From assembly GCA_910578615.1 (NCBI GenBank), contig CAJTRI010000005.1, positions 1 through 64,000 of the forward strand: a stretch of 64,000 bases of DNA, written 5' to 3'. Both the position numbers and the translations under genes were made by a program. Shown here one piece after another: positions 51,703 through 61,800 of the stretch (the first letter of the stretch is position 1; each line of letters opens with the position of its first letter). The notes beneath the pieces are model-generated. The model saw only the letters and a program-made list of their open reading frames with translations. It made no database searches and was not told the DNA's origin. Source of the DNA: an uncultured Duncaniella sp. (GTDB lineage: Bacteria; Bacteroidota; Bacteroidia; Bacteroidales; Muribaculaceae).

Positions 51703-54700
51703 GTGAAAAGACCTGGAATCATATATCTTGCAGTGCTCGCAGTAAGCCTTGTCGCAGGGCTTACCGCTTTGTCATTGCATGTCCGAGGGCAGTTCGTCAG
51801 CCCGGGATTCAATCCGCCGGCGCCAGTCATCCCTTCATCCCCGCTTGTAACGGCGGCTGACACTATCCTGACAACATATGCCGTGGGAAATGCCATCCCG
51901 CAAAACTACAATGACATTCTTCGTGACGAGATAGCGTCAGACCTATCCACTCCGTCAAACATACGTACTGTGACCGAGTATGACCCAGACCTCGGATGCT
52001 ACGTAATCCGCACAAAACTCGGAGAACGTGACATCACCACCCCGTTCTATCTGACACCCGAACAATTCAACGAATGGCAGAACCGCCAGTCAATGCGTAA
52101 TTATTTCAGGGAAAGGAATGCAGAGAGCGTCCGTGGAGCGGCTGATAAGGAACCCTTCAACATACTTGACATGAACTTTGCCCTCGGGCCGCTTGAAAAA
52201 ATCTTCGGCCCGGGAGGTGTGAGTCTCAAAACACAGGGTTCCGTCAACATGTCAATGGGTATAAAGTCAAACAAGACCGACAATCCCGCTCTGTCTCTTG
52301 ATTCTCGGCGCAAGACCTATTTTGACTTTGACCAGAAGATACAGGCCACTGTGCAGGCATCGGTAGGCGACCGTATGAAATTCAACATGACCTACAATAC
52401 GGACGCCACATTTGACTTTGACTCCAAGAACATCAAACTGGCCTATGAAGGCAAGGAAGACGACATTGTCAAATCCATCGAGGCCGGCAACGTCTCTATG
52501 ACAACCGGGTCGAGCCTCATACGCGGAAGCACGGCCCTCTTTGGTCTCAAAACCACACTCCAATTCGGGAAACTCACGGCCACGGCCCTCGTGTCGCAGC
52601 AAAACTCACAATCAACATCCGTAAGTTCGAAAGGAGGCGCACAGACCACCGATTTCTCCGTAAGTATAGATAATTACGATCAAAACCGACACTTCTTTCT
52701 CGGACACTACTTCCGCGACAACTATGACCGGTTTGCCTCAAAACTCCCGTTTGTAAGTTCGGGTATAAAAATCACACGTATAGAGGTATGGGTGACCAAC
52801 AAGAACAGCCGTTTTGACCAGAGCCGCAACTTCGTGGCATTCATGGATCTCGGCGAGGGAAATGTCATCTCCAACAACTATTGGACTCCCAACCCGTCCA
52901 TACCAGTACCGTCCAACTCGTCCAACAACCTGCTCTCGGTAATAAAGACCGATTATCCCGGAGCCAGAAACATCAACACCGTCACACAGGCACTTGCTCC
53001 CCTCGCCGCTTACGGCATAGACGGAGGTATGGACTACGAGAAAGTAGAGTCAGCGCGTCTACTGTCTTCAAGCGAATACACCCTCAATTCCACACTCGGA
53101 TACATCTCGCTCAAAAGCGCTCTAAGCGCTGACGAGGTGCTCGGCGTGGCATACGAATACACCTATAACGGACAAGTATATCAGGTGGGCGAGTTCTCGG
53201 CCGATATTACCACTACCGACCAGTCCATCTATCTCAAAATGCTGAAATCTACCACGGTAGACCCAAAACTACCGATGTGGGATCTAATGATGAAAAACGT
53301 CTACTCACTCGGGGCATACCAGGTACAGAAACAGAACTTCCGACTCAATATAAAATATCTCAGTGACACCACAGGCACCGAGATAAACTATCTCCCTGTA
53401 CCGGGTATATCCGACATGCCTCTGCTCCAAGTGATGAACCTTGACCGCATCGACACCAACGAGGCCTCCAACCCCGATGGATTTTTTGACTTCATCGAGG
53501 GATATACCATAATGTCGTCACAAGGCAAGATAATATTCCCTGTCGTGGAACCTTTCGGCAAACACCTTGCCGAAAAGATAGCCAACCCGGTACTTGCTGA
53601 AAAGTACGTCTATCAGGAACTTTATGACTCCACACTCATAGTCGCACGCCAGTTTGCCGACAAAAACAAATTCGTGCTGAAAGGCCGATACCAGGCATCG
53701 TCAGGCTCGCAGATAAGGCTGAACGCCATGAACGTCCCCAGAGGGTCGGTAGTGGTGACAGCGGGAGGCGTGGTACTAACGGAAAACTCGGACTATACCG
53801 TCGACTATGCGATGGGTATAGTGACAATAACAAACCAGAGCATAATAGACTCCGGCCAGAGCATCAACGTAACTCTTGAAAACCAGTCACTTTTCTCCAC
53901 CCAGCGCAAGACGCTCCTCGGACTTGACCTTAATTACAGGTTCAACAAAGACTTCAATCTCGGTGCAACGGTGCTCCATTTCTCTGAGAAAGCACTCACA
54001 GAGAAAGTCAATATAGGCGATGAGATTGTCAACAACACGATGTGGGGCCTCAACGCCCAATACAACACACAGTTCATGTGGCTTACCAACCTGCTCAACA
54101 AGATTCCCACGGTAAACGCCACCGCTCCCTCAACCCTGAGCCTGCAAGCCGAATTCGCCCATCTTATACCCCATACCCAGAAAAGCGGCTCCAACAAAGG
54201 GTCAAGCTATATAGATGATTTCGAATCAACCCAGATAGGCATCGACCTACGCTCTCCGTATGCATGGTTCCTTGCCGCAACACCTTATGACCCGTCAGGC
54301 GACGCACTCTTCCCAGAGGCGGCCCTGAGCAACAATGTGGACTATGGCAAAAACCGCGCCTTGCTCAACTGGTATACCATCGACCGCATGTTCACGGCAA
54401 GAAACTCATCAATGTGTCCGGGCTACATAAAAAGCGATGTGAAACAGCTCAACAACCCCTATGTCCGTGAGATAACGCTTCGCGAGGTATTTCCGGGGCG
54501 GCAACAGAACTACGGTGAAAGCAATATCATCCAGACGCTCAACCTCTCCTTCTATCCCTCCGAGCGAGGGCCTTACAACCTCGATGCAACCAACATCGAC
54601 GACCAAGGCAACCTCCTCTATCCGGAGCGCCGCTGGGGTGGTATCATGCGCAAGATGGACAATACCAACTTCGAGGCCTCTAATATAGAGTACGTACAGT

Positions 54701-57700
54701 TCTGGATGCTGTCACCATTCCTTGATCCCGAAAACGACAATCTTTCAGGAGGAGACCTCTATCTCAACTTCGGAGAAGTGTCGGAAGACATTCTCAAAGA
54801 CGGATTGAAAAGCTATGAGAACGGTATGCCGGTTGACGGCGACAACCAATATCTCGACGAAACAGTGTGGGGCCGTGTGTCGCGCCAGAATTCCCTTACT
54901 TACGCATTTGACAACAACTCCGGGGCACGAATACTTCAAGACGTAGGTCTGGACGGACTGCCAAATGATGACGAGTTCACATTCTCCTCCTATCAAGAAT
55001 ATCTCGACGGACTGCGCAAAAAACTCTCTCCGGCGGCCATAGAAAAGATGCAGGCCGATGCATTCTCCCCGTTCAACGACCCTGCCGGCGACAATTATCA
55101 CTTCTTCCGTGGATATGACTACGATGAGGAGCGTCTCGGCGTGCTCGAACGTTACAAACGATACAACGGCGTGGAAGGGAACTCTCTCTCGCCTGACGAT
55201 GCACCAGACCCTCTCTATCAGTCATCACGTTCACTCCCCGACGTGGAGGACATCAACCAGGACAACACCCTCAACGAGTATGAGCGTTATTTCCAATACC
55301 GAATCTCCATCAGGCCAGAAGATCTCGAAGTCGGTAAAAACTACATCACAGACAAACAGGTCAGCATAGTCCCAAACACAGACGGTTCCACTCAGGAGGT
55401 CGTATGGTACCAATTCAAGATACCTTTGAACGATTACGAAAAAGTAGTGGGAAATATCTCTGACTTCTCGACCATCCGTTTCGCCCGTATGTTCATGACT
55501 GGGTTTAAGGCCGTGACCCATCTTCGCTTCGCCACACTCGAACTCGTGAAAGGGGAATGGCGTCCATACAAGTTCAACCTCAACTCCCGTGGCGACGCTC
55601 CTGCCGAAGGACAGCTTGACATCTCGGTTGTGAATATCGAGGAGAACTCAGACCGCCAGCCTGTCAACTATGTGCTGCCTCCCGGCGTAAACCGAATCTC
55701 AGACCCCGGACAAAGCCAGATCGTGCAGCTCAACGAGCAGTCCATGTCAATGAAACTTATCGGACTCCAAGCAGGTGACGCGCGTGGGGTCTACAAGAAC
55801 ACCCTCCTTGACCTGCGCAACTACAAGCGTATGCAGATGTGGGTTCATGCCGAAAAGCTGATTGACGACCATACCAATCTGAAAAGCGGCGAATTGTCCG
55901 TATTCATCCGCCTCGGTTCGGACGTCAAAAGCAATTACTACGAATACGAAGTTCCCCTCGAACTCACCCCTGCCGGAAAATATTATGACAATCCCACCGA
56001 CCGCGCCATAGTGTGGCCGCGCAACAACTATCTTGATTTTGACTTACAGACCCTCGTAAACATCAAAAAAGAGCGCAACAGGGCCAAAAACGAGCAGGAG
56101 CCGGGAGTGGGATTCGGCACCATATATTCCGGCCGTGACCCTGAAAACGAACGCAACCGAGTCTCTGTGATAGGCAACCCCTCTCTCAGTGACATACGCG
56201 TCATGCTTATAGGTGTCCGAAACAACTCCCCGACCACAAAGGATGGCACAGTATGGCTCAACGAACTGAAAGTGACCGACTTCAACAACGAAGGCGGATG
56301 GGCCGCAAAAGGCAACATGAATGTCGGCGTCTCAGACATCGCCACAATCAATGTAGGCGCCCATGTCGAGACAGCAGGATTCGGGTCGGTAGACCAACCG
56401 CTTAACGCCCGCCGTATGGACGATTACGAACAATACAACTTCGCACTCCAAATAGATGCGGGACGGTTCCTCCCGGAAAAAGCCAAACTCCGCGCCCCGA
56501 TATACTATTCTGTCGCCAAAGAAAAAATCACTCCAAAATACAATCCTCTTGACCAGGACGTGGAGCTTAAAGACGCACTCGATGCCTGTGTGACAAAATC
56601 TCAGAAGGACTCGATAATGAACTATGCGGTCGAACATTCCACCGTAAAGAGCTTCTCTATTTCAGGTCTAAAATTTGATGTGAAATCAAAGACTCCGAAA
56701 CCTTGGGATCCGGCAAACTTCGTGTTCAATTTCTCCTTCAACAAGCAGGCCAAGAGCGACCCCACTACGGAATATGAACACACCAACGACTATCGCGGAT
56801 CGTTCCAGTACACATATTCTCCCTACAACAAGGGTTGGAAACCGTTCTCATTCATAAAGAGCAAGTCTAAAAACGCAAGATTCGTCAAAGAATGGGAATT
56901 CAACTACTTCCCCACCAACATATCCTTCCTGACCACTATGTCTCGTTACTACTACGAGATGCAGACCCGTTCTGAGACCGATGTGGATTTCAAACTCCCG
57001 GTCTCTGTCAGCAAGAATTTCATATGGGATCGCCAGTTCGCCTTGTCATGGAACTTCACCAAGTCCCTAAGCATGACATTCAATTCCAACACCTCGGCAC
57101 GCATAGACGAGACAATGGGAGCCGTCAACCGCAAGCTATTCCCCGACAAATACAAGGAGTGGAAAGACACCGTGCTCCAAAGCATCCTCAATCTCGGCAC
57201 ACCATGGAGCTACAACCAGTCGTTCGTGGTCAATTACCGCGCCCCGTTCAGCCGAATCCCAGTCCTTGACTGGCTTACCGGCAACTTCTCCTACAATGCC
57301 ACATATCGATGGGATCGCGGAGCCGAGGTTGACGGCCTCTCTATGGGCAACTCCATCGCAAACCAAGCCGCCGTCAATGCCGACGGGCGTATCAACTTCG
57401 AAACCCTCTATAACAAATGGTCGTTCACAAAGGCCGTCAACCAGCGTTTCCAAGCAAAGAAAGCACGGACAGCCGAGAGAAAGGCCAAGAAGTTCGAACG
57501 TTCGTTCATGCTCAAAACAGACACCACGATAACGATCAAACACAACCTACGCAACAAGAAGGTAAAGGTCACAGCCGCCACGACTGACGGCAAGCCGTTC
57601 CGTGTCACCCACAAAGTCATTGATGCAAACAATGTGGAGATTCTCACACGCGGCAGCCAGAATCTCAAATTCACAATAGAGGAAATTCTCAAAGAACAAA

Positions 57701-59145
57701 AATCATTCTGGCGCGAAGTCGCAGAATATGGTTCCAGATTCCTGATGTCCCCCCGTAGTGCCTCAGTCCGCTTCCGTGACACGCGCTCGCTCTCACTTCC
57801 CCTCTTCCGCCCGAGGATAGGCGATATATTCGGTCAAAGCAATGGCTATGGCCCCCTGTCTCCCGGACTTGACTTCGCATTCGGTTTTGCAGGAGACAGC
57901 TATATAGACAAAGCTCTGAAACGAGGCTGGCTCATCACTGATGACGGCCAGACCTCCCCTGCCATATCGGCACACACCAAGGAGTTAAATATAGAACTGA
58001 CCGTAGAACCTGTAAAGGGGCTCAAAATAGTGCTTACGACCAACCGCACCGACAACCGCACCCGCTCCACCCAGTTTATGTATGAAAACATGCCAACCAC
58101 TCTGGCCGGTTCATATACAAAAACCCATGTGGCCCTTAAAACCGCTCTCAAACACTTCAAGGCCGACAACGGCTATGACTCCGAAGCCTTCAACCAGTTC
58201 CTGAAAAACATACCTGTCATATCAGGACGAATCGAAGGGAGCTACCTCGGACTTAACTATCCCGAAGGAGGCATAATGTCCGGCAATATAAATGCCGGAC
58301 AGCCATTCAACCCCTCAGTAGGCACGGTGAGCCCGACATCAAGCGACGTGCTGATACCAGCCTTCATAGCCGCATATTCGGGTACCGACCCCCAGAAACA
58401 ATACCTCTCACCCTTCCCTTCGTTCGCCAACGCCCTACCCAACTGGCGAGTGACATATGACGGGCTCATATACCTCGGCAATATGCGCAACATCTTCAAG
58501 AGCTTTACACTAAACCATGCATACCAGTGTACGTATAGTGTGGGTTCATATTCATCGTTTCTTAACTGGGCAGCTGCCGGCGGCAACGGCGACCAAGGAT
58601 TTATGATTGACGAGCTGACTGGCAATCCTGTCCCATCGTCACCCTATAATATCTCCTCCGTCGCCATTACCGAGAAATTCGCACCCCTCATAGGTGCTGC
58701 CGCCACGCTGAAAAACGACATGACTATCTCAGCCGAATACCGCGACTCGCGCACACTGACCCTCAACACCTCCGCAGGACAGGTAGTGGAAGCCAACCAG
58801 CGCGGACTCACCATCGGCCTCGGCTACAAGATAATCGGTTTCAACACCGTGCTGAAAATGAAAGGTTCCGGCCGAGGCATATCCAATGACCTCACCATCA
58901 ATGGAGACTTCTCATTTGCGGAGACCCAGGCCCTTATCCGCCGCATAGAGACAGCCTACACCCAGGCGACGTCAGGTACAAGGACACTCAACATGAACTT
59001 TACGGCCAGCTACATAATGTCACGACGTCTCACTCTCGGAGCTTTCTTTGACCATCAGATAAATACCCCTATCGTTTCATCGACCTCCTATCCCACTACA
59101 AACACCTCTTTCGGGTTCAACATCAATCTGTCACTCGCTCGATAA
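51703..59145 (+). CDS. sprA: Cell-surface protein SprA/Sov (type IX secretion translocon)
   Basis: The giant outer-membrane beta-barrel that forms the type IX secretion channel in Bacteroidota. The 2480-aa protein begins with GTG directly after the ruvA stop; the first residues (MKRPGIIYLAVLAVSLVAGLTAL) are a signal peptide. Conserved SprA landmarks include ITTPFYLTPEQFNEWQNR, FNILDMNFALGPLEKIFGPGGVSLKTQGS, GKLTATALVSQQNSQS, IDDFESTQIGIDLRSPYAWFLAATP, GGIMRKMDNTNFEASNIEYVQFWMLSPF and a long aromatic barrel to the C-terminus (FGFNINLSLAR). Length matches the family. No other type IX component is in the window, but the gene implies the system exists in this organism. No clear terminator follows. 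Confidence 0.93.
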   Translation: MKRPGIIYLAVLAVSLVAGLTALSLHVRGQFVSPGFNPPAPVIPSSPLVTAADTILTTYAVGNAIPQNYNDILRDEIASDLSTPSNIRTVTEYDPDLGCYVIRTKLGERDITTPFYLTPEQFNEWQNRQSMRNYFRERNAESVRGAADKEPFNILDMNFALGPLEKIFGPGGVSLKTQGSVNMSMGIKSNKTDNPALSLDSRRKTYFDFDQKIQATVQASVGDRMKFNMTYNTDATFDFDSKNIKLAYEGKEDDIVKSIEAGNVSMTTGSSLIRGSTALFGLKTTLQFGKLTATALVSQQNSQSTSVSSKGGAQTTDFSVSIDNYDQNRHFFLGHYFRDNYDRFASKLPFVSSGIKITRIEVWVTNKNSRFDQSRNFVAFMDLGEGNVISNNYWTPNPSIPVPSNSSNNLLSVIKTDYPGARNINTVTQALAPLAAYGIDGGMDYEKVESARLLSSSEYTLNSTLGYISLKSALSADEVLGVAYEYTYNGQVYQVGEFSADITTTDQSIYLKMLKSTTVDPKLPMWDLMMKNVYSLGAYQVQKQNFRLNIKYLSDTTGTEINYLPVPGISDMPLLQVMNLDRIDTNEASNPDGFFDFIEGYTIMSSQGKIIFPVVEPFGKHLAEKIANPVLAEKYVYQELYDSTLIVARQFADKNKFVLKGRYQASSGSQIRLNAMNVPRGSVVVTAGGVVLTENSDYTVDYAMGIVTITNQSIIDSGQSINVTLENQSLFSTQRKTLLGLDLNYRFNKDFNLGATVLHFSEKALTEKVNIGDEIVNNTMWGLNAQYNTQFMWLTNLLNKIPTVNATAPSTLSLQAEFAHLIPHTQKSGSNKGSSYIDDFESTQIGIDLRSPYAWFLAATPYDPSGDALFPEAALSNNVDYGKNRALLNWYTIDRMFTARNSSMCPGYIKSDVKQLNNPYVREITLREVFPGRQQNYGESNIIQTLNLSFYPSERGPYNLDATNIDDQGNLLYPERRWGGIMRKMDNTNFEASNIEYVQFWMLSPFLDPENDNLSGGDLYLNFGEVSEDILKDGLKSYENGMPVDGDNQYLDETVWGRVSRQNSLTYAFDNNSGARILQDVGLDGLPNDDEFTFSSYQEYLDGLRKKLSPAAIEKMQADAFSPFNDPAGDNYHFFRGYDYDEERLGVLERYKRYNGVEGNSLSPDDAPDPLYQSSRSLPDVEDINQDNTLNEYERYFQYRISIRPEDLEVGKNYITDKQVSIVPNTDGSTQEVVWYQFKIPLNDYEKVVGNISDFSTIRFARMFMTGFKAVTHLRFATLELVKGEWRPYKFNLNSRGDAPAEGQLDISVVNIEENSDRQPVNYVLPPGVNRISDPGQSQIVQLNEQSMSMKLIGLQAGDARGVYKNTLLDLRNYKRMQMWVHAEKLIDDHTNLKSGELSVFIRLGSDVKSNYYEYEVPLELTPAGKYYDNPTDRAIVWPRNNYLDFDLQTLVNIKKERNRAKNEQEPGVGFGTIYSGRDPENERNRVSVIGNPSLSDIRVMLIGVRNNSPTTKDGTVWLNELKVTDFNNEGGWAAKGNMNVGVSDIATINVGAHVETAGFGSVDQPLNARRMDDYEQYNFALQIDAGRFLPEKAKLRAPIYYSVAKEKITPKYNPLDQDVELKDALDACVTKSQKDSIMNYAVEHSTVKSFSISGLKFDVKSKTPKPWDPANFVFNFSFNKQAKSDPTTEYEHTNDYRGSFQYTYSPYNKGWKPFSFIKSKSKNARFVKEWEFNYFPTNISFLTTMSRYYYEMQTRSETDVDFKLPVSVSKNFIWDRQFALSWNFTKSLSMTFNSNTSARIDETMGAVNRKLFPDKYKEWKDTVLQSILNLGTPWSYNQSFVVNYRAPFSRIPVLDWLTGNFSYNATYRWDRGAEVDGLSMGNSIANQAAVNADGRINFETLYNKWSFTKAVNQRFQAKKARTAERKAKKFERSFMLKTDTTITIKHNLRNKKVKVTAATTDGKPFRVTHKVIDANNVEILTRGSQNLKFTIEEILKEQKSFWREVAEYGSRFLMSPRSASVRFRDTRSLSLPLFRPRIGDIFGQSNGYGPLSPGLDFAFGFAGDSYIDKALKRGWLITDDGQTSPAISAHTKELNIELTVEPVKGLKIVLTTNRTDNRTRSTQFMYENMPTTLAGSYTKTHVALKTALKHFKADNGYDSEAFNQFLKNIPVISGRIEGSYLGLNYPEGGIMSGNINAGQPFNPSVGTVSPTSSDVLIPAFIAAYSGTDPQKQYLSPFPSFANALPNWRVTYDGLIYLGNMRNIFKSFTLNHAYQCTYSVGSYSSFLNWAAAGGNGDQGFMIDELTGNPVPSSPYNISSVAITEKFAPLIGAAATLKNDMTISAEYRDSRTLTLNTSAGQVVEANQRGLTIGLGYKIIGFNTVLKMKGSGRGISNDLTINGDFSFAETQALIRRIETAYTQATSGTRTLNMNFTASYIMSRRLTLGAFFDHQINTPIVSSTSYPTTNTSFGFNINLSLAR

Positions 59146-59161
59146 AAAGTATTCCGTAAGG

Positions 59162-59192
59162 TTGAATTTATGATTTTTTTTTACGAACTTTG
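59162..59192 (+). promoter_or_regulatory. Probable promoter of the PPi-phosphofructokinase gene
   Basis: TTG (59162-59164), 20 bases, GAACTTTG (59185-59192): correct spacing with one mismatch in the -7 box, about 50 bases before the ATG. Confidence 0.55.
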
Positions 59193-59242
59193 CACCTCTA
59201 ATTTCACATTGAAATCAGTACAATACAAATCATAATAGTTCA

Positions 59243-60898
59243 ATGAAAAAAAGTGCGTTGCAGATAGCCCGTGCGGCCTATCGTCCTCAGCTCCCCATTG
59301 TCCTGACCGGCGGAGTAAAAGTTGTAGAAGGTCAACCCACCCAGTCGGCCGGTGACCAGGAAGAAATCAAAAACCTTTTCCCCAATACCTACGGACTCCC
59401 CGAAATCATATTCGAGAAAGCTACTGAAAACGAAGAGTCCGAACCAGTCAACGTCGGTGTTATCTTATCGGGAGGACAGGCTCCCGGCGGCCACAACGTG
59501 ATCTCGGGTCTGTTTGACGGAATCAAAAGCATCAACCGCAAGAGCCGCCTCTATGGATTTCTCATGGGCCCCGGCGGACTCGTTAACCACGAATACAAAG
59601 AACTTACGGCAGAGATCATCGATGAATACCGCAATACAGGCGGATTTGACATTATAGGCTCCGGCCGCACCAAACTTGAAACAAAGGAACAATTCGACAA
59701 GGGTCTCGAAATTCTTCGTGAACTCGACATCAAGGCTCTTGTAATCATCGGTGGTGACGATTCCAATACAAATGCCGCCATCCTTGCGGAATATTACAAG
59801 GCCATCGGGGCTGGCGTACAGGTTATCGGAGTACCCAAGACCATTGACGGCGACCTCAAAAACAACGTCATTGAAACCTCATTCGGATTTGACACCGCCA
59901 CCAAGGTATATTCCGAGGTAATCGGCAACATCCAGCGAGACTGCAACTCTGCCAAGAAATACTGGCACTTCATAAAGCTCATGGGTCGTTCAGCTTCACA
60001 TATCGCCCTTGAATGCGCCCTCCAATGCCAGCCCAACATCTGTATAATCTCCGAGGAGGTTGAGGCCAAGAACATGACCCTTGACCAGGTGGTCAACGAA
60101 ATCGCCGAGGCCGTTGTGGCTCGTGCCAATATGGGTCTTAACTACGGTGTAGTCCTCATCCCTGAGGGACTGATCGAATTCATCCCGGCTGTCAAGGCAC
60201 TTATCGCCGAGCTTAACGACCTTCTCGCCGCAAAATCGGCAGAGTTTGCCTCAATCGCCCCCGAAGATCAGCGTGCATGGGTAATCGGCAATCTCTCCGA
60301 GACAAATGCCGCCACATATGAATCCTTACCCGCCGGTGTGGCACGCCAGCTCACACTTGACCGCGATCCCCACGGCAACGTACAGGTATCACTCATAGAG
60401 ACCGAGAAACTTCTCTCTGAAATGGTTGGAAAACGTCTCGAACAGCTCACCGCCACAGGCGAATACAAAGGCAAATATGCCACCATGCACCACTTCTTCG
60501 GCTACGAAGGCCGCTGTGCAGACCCGTCAAACTTTGATGCCAACTACTGCTATGGTCTCGGTTTCACAGCCGCATGCCTCATCAGAGCCGGTGTGACAGG
60601 CTACATGTCAAGCCTCCGCAACCTCACTTTCGCCCCAGTAAACTGGATTTCAGGCGGTATACCCATCACTATGATGATGAATATGGAACGTCGCCATGGC
60701 GAGATGAAACCCGTGATTCGCAAAGCCCTCGTAGAGCTTGACGGCGCACCCTTCTTGAAATTCGCCAAAGAGCGTGACGCATGGAAGACCGAGACATGCT
60801 ATACCTATCCCGGCCCCATCCAATACTTCGGCCCGGTAGAGGTCTGCGACCAGCCCTCAAAGACTCTTGTCTACGAGCAGAAACGCCGCAAATACTAA
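59243..60898 (+). CDS. pfp: Pyrophosphate--fructose 6-phosphate 1-phosphotransferase
   Basis: Phosphorylates fructose 6-phosphate with pyrophosphate in a reversible step of glycolysis. The 551-aa protein belongs to the long, plant-beta-like PFP group. It shows VGVILSGGQAPGGHNVISGLFD (phosphoryl donor site), IIGGDDSNTNAA, where the GGDDS form is that of PPi-dependent enzymes, PKTIDGDLKN with the catalytic TIDGD, and GRSASHIALE. It is a single-gene unit with a promoter and a strong terminator. The use of PPi instead of ATP is inferred from the GGDDS and length class. Confidence 0.95.
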   Translation: MKKSALQIARAAYRPQLPIVLTGGVKVVEGQPTQSAGDQEEIKNLFPNTYGLPEIIFEKATENEESEPVNVGVILSGGQAPGGHNVISGLFDGIKSINRKSRLYGFLMGPGGLVNHEYKELTAEIIDEYRNTGGFDIIGSGRTKLETKEQFDKGLEILRELDIKALVIIGGDDSNTNAAILAEYYKAIGAGVQVIGVPKTIDGDLKNNVIETSFGFDTATKVYSEVIGNIQRDCNSAKKYWHFIKLMGRSASHIALECALQCQPNICIISEEVEAKNMTLDQVVNEIAEAVVARANMGLNYGVVLIPEGLIEFIPAVKALIAELNDLLAAKSAEFASIAPEDQRAWVIGNLSETNAATYESLPAGVARQLTLDRDPHGNVQVSLIETEKLLSEMVGKRLEQLTATGEYKGKYATMHHFFGYEGRCADPSNFDANYCYGLGFTAACLIRAGVTGYMSSLRNLTFAPVNWISGGIPITMMMNMERRHGEMKPVIRKALVELDGAPFLKFAKERDAWKTETCYTYPGPIQYFGPVEVCDQPSKTLVYEQKRRKY

Positions 60899-60943
60899 TA
60901 AGCGCAGGGTAAAATCCCTTATATAACCTTCAATCCAGCTTGC

Positions 60944-60977
60944 AGCCCCCGCCGGAACCAAATCCGGCGGGGGCTTT
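60944..60977 (+). terminator. Intrinsic terminator after the PFP gene
   Basis: Perfect 13-bp GC-rich arms (60944-60956 and 60963-60975) with loop ACCAAA and a short T tail, 46 bases after the stop. It may also serve the convergent tyrA transcript. Confidence 0.85.
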
Positions 60978-61026
60978 ACGTTTGTGAGGAGGATGCTGGA
61001 CGACAAAGCCTCTACGGCACAGCCCT

Positions 61027-61800
61027 CTATCTGATGTTCTCGCGGACTGACGATAGATAGGCCTTCATAGCCTCGGAATCACGTCGTTCTACAATTGATT
61101 GCAACTCAGACATTTTTTCCTGTATCTTTGCCAGTTGCCCGGGGGTGTTGGGATTGAATAAAATCTCGGATACAAGATAATCATCCTCACTCATAAGCCC
61201 CTTCGCTATCTGCATGTGGCGCTTGAAGGTGGTACCCGGAGCCTCCTGATGCTTCATCACACCCGCAAATGCAAGTGTCGCCGCAAACGGTATAGACAGA
61301 GAGTAGGCTATGGTCTCGTCATGCTCCATAAAGGTATAGTCCACAATGTTAAGCCCGAGACGCGAATATATGTCGCGGAAAAACACCTTGCCAAGATGGT
61401 CACCCTCCTTTATTATTATGGCATTCTCGTCCGCAAGATTTGCAAGAGATGCAAAGGTAGGCCCGAACATGGGATGCGTACTTACAAACGGATGTCCGCA
61501 TGAGGCATAGAAGTCCGGCAGCCCGGTCTTGACAGAGGCTATATCACTGAGAATAGCCGTAGGAGGAACCAACGGAAGTATCTCGCGGAATGCATCAAGA
61601 GTGTATCTGACAGTAGCTGCATTAATGACCAACTGCGGGGCAAAGGCCTCTATCTCATGAGGAGATGAGAAGCGGCATGCATTGAATGTGAAACGCAGAC
61701 GCCTCGGGTCTGGATCATATACAGCCACATCATGGTCAAAGGAAAGGAGGTCGCAGAAGAACGATCCCATCTTTCCGGCACCGAGTATAAGGATTTTCAT
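61027..61800 (-). CDS. tyrA: Prephenate dehydrogenase
   Basis: Oxidatively decarboxylates prephenate to 4-hydroxyphenylpyruvate for tyrosine. The 257-aa protein has the N-terminal dinucleotide motif ILGAGKMGSFF (residues 4-14), the substrate-side HPFVSTHPMFGPTFASL and a helical dimerisation C-domain. It is a short, single-domain form without fused chorismate mutase or ACT domain; the mutase is supplied by the upstream gene. The start overlaps that gene's stop as ATGA. Confidence 0.93.
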   Translation of the reverse strand: MKILILGAGKMGSFFCDLLSFDHDVAVYDPDPRRLRFTFNACRFSSPHEIEAFAPQLVINAATVRYTLDAFREILPLVPPTAILSDIASVKTGLPDFYASCGHPFVSTHPMFGPTFASLANLADENAIIIKEGDHLGKVFFRDIYSRLGLNIVDYTFMEHDETIAYSLSIPFAATLAFAGVMKHQEAPGTTFKRHMQIAKGLMSEDDYLVSEILFNPNTPGQLAKIQEKMSELQSIVERRDSEAMKAYLSSVRENIR

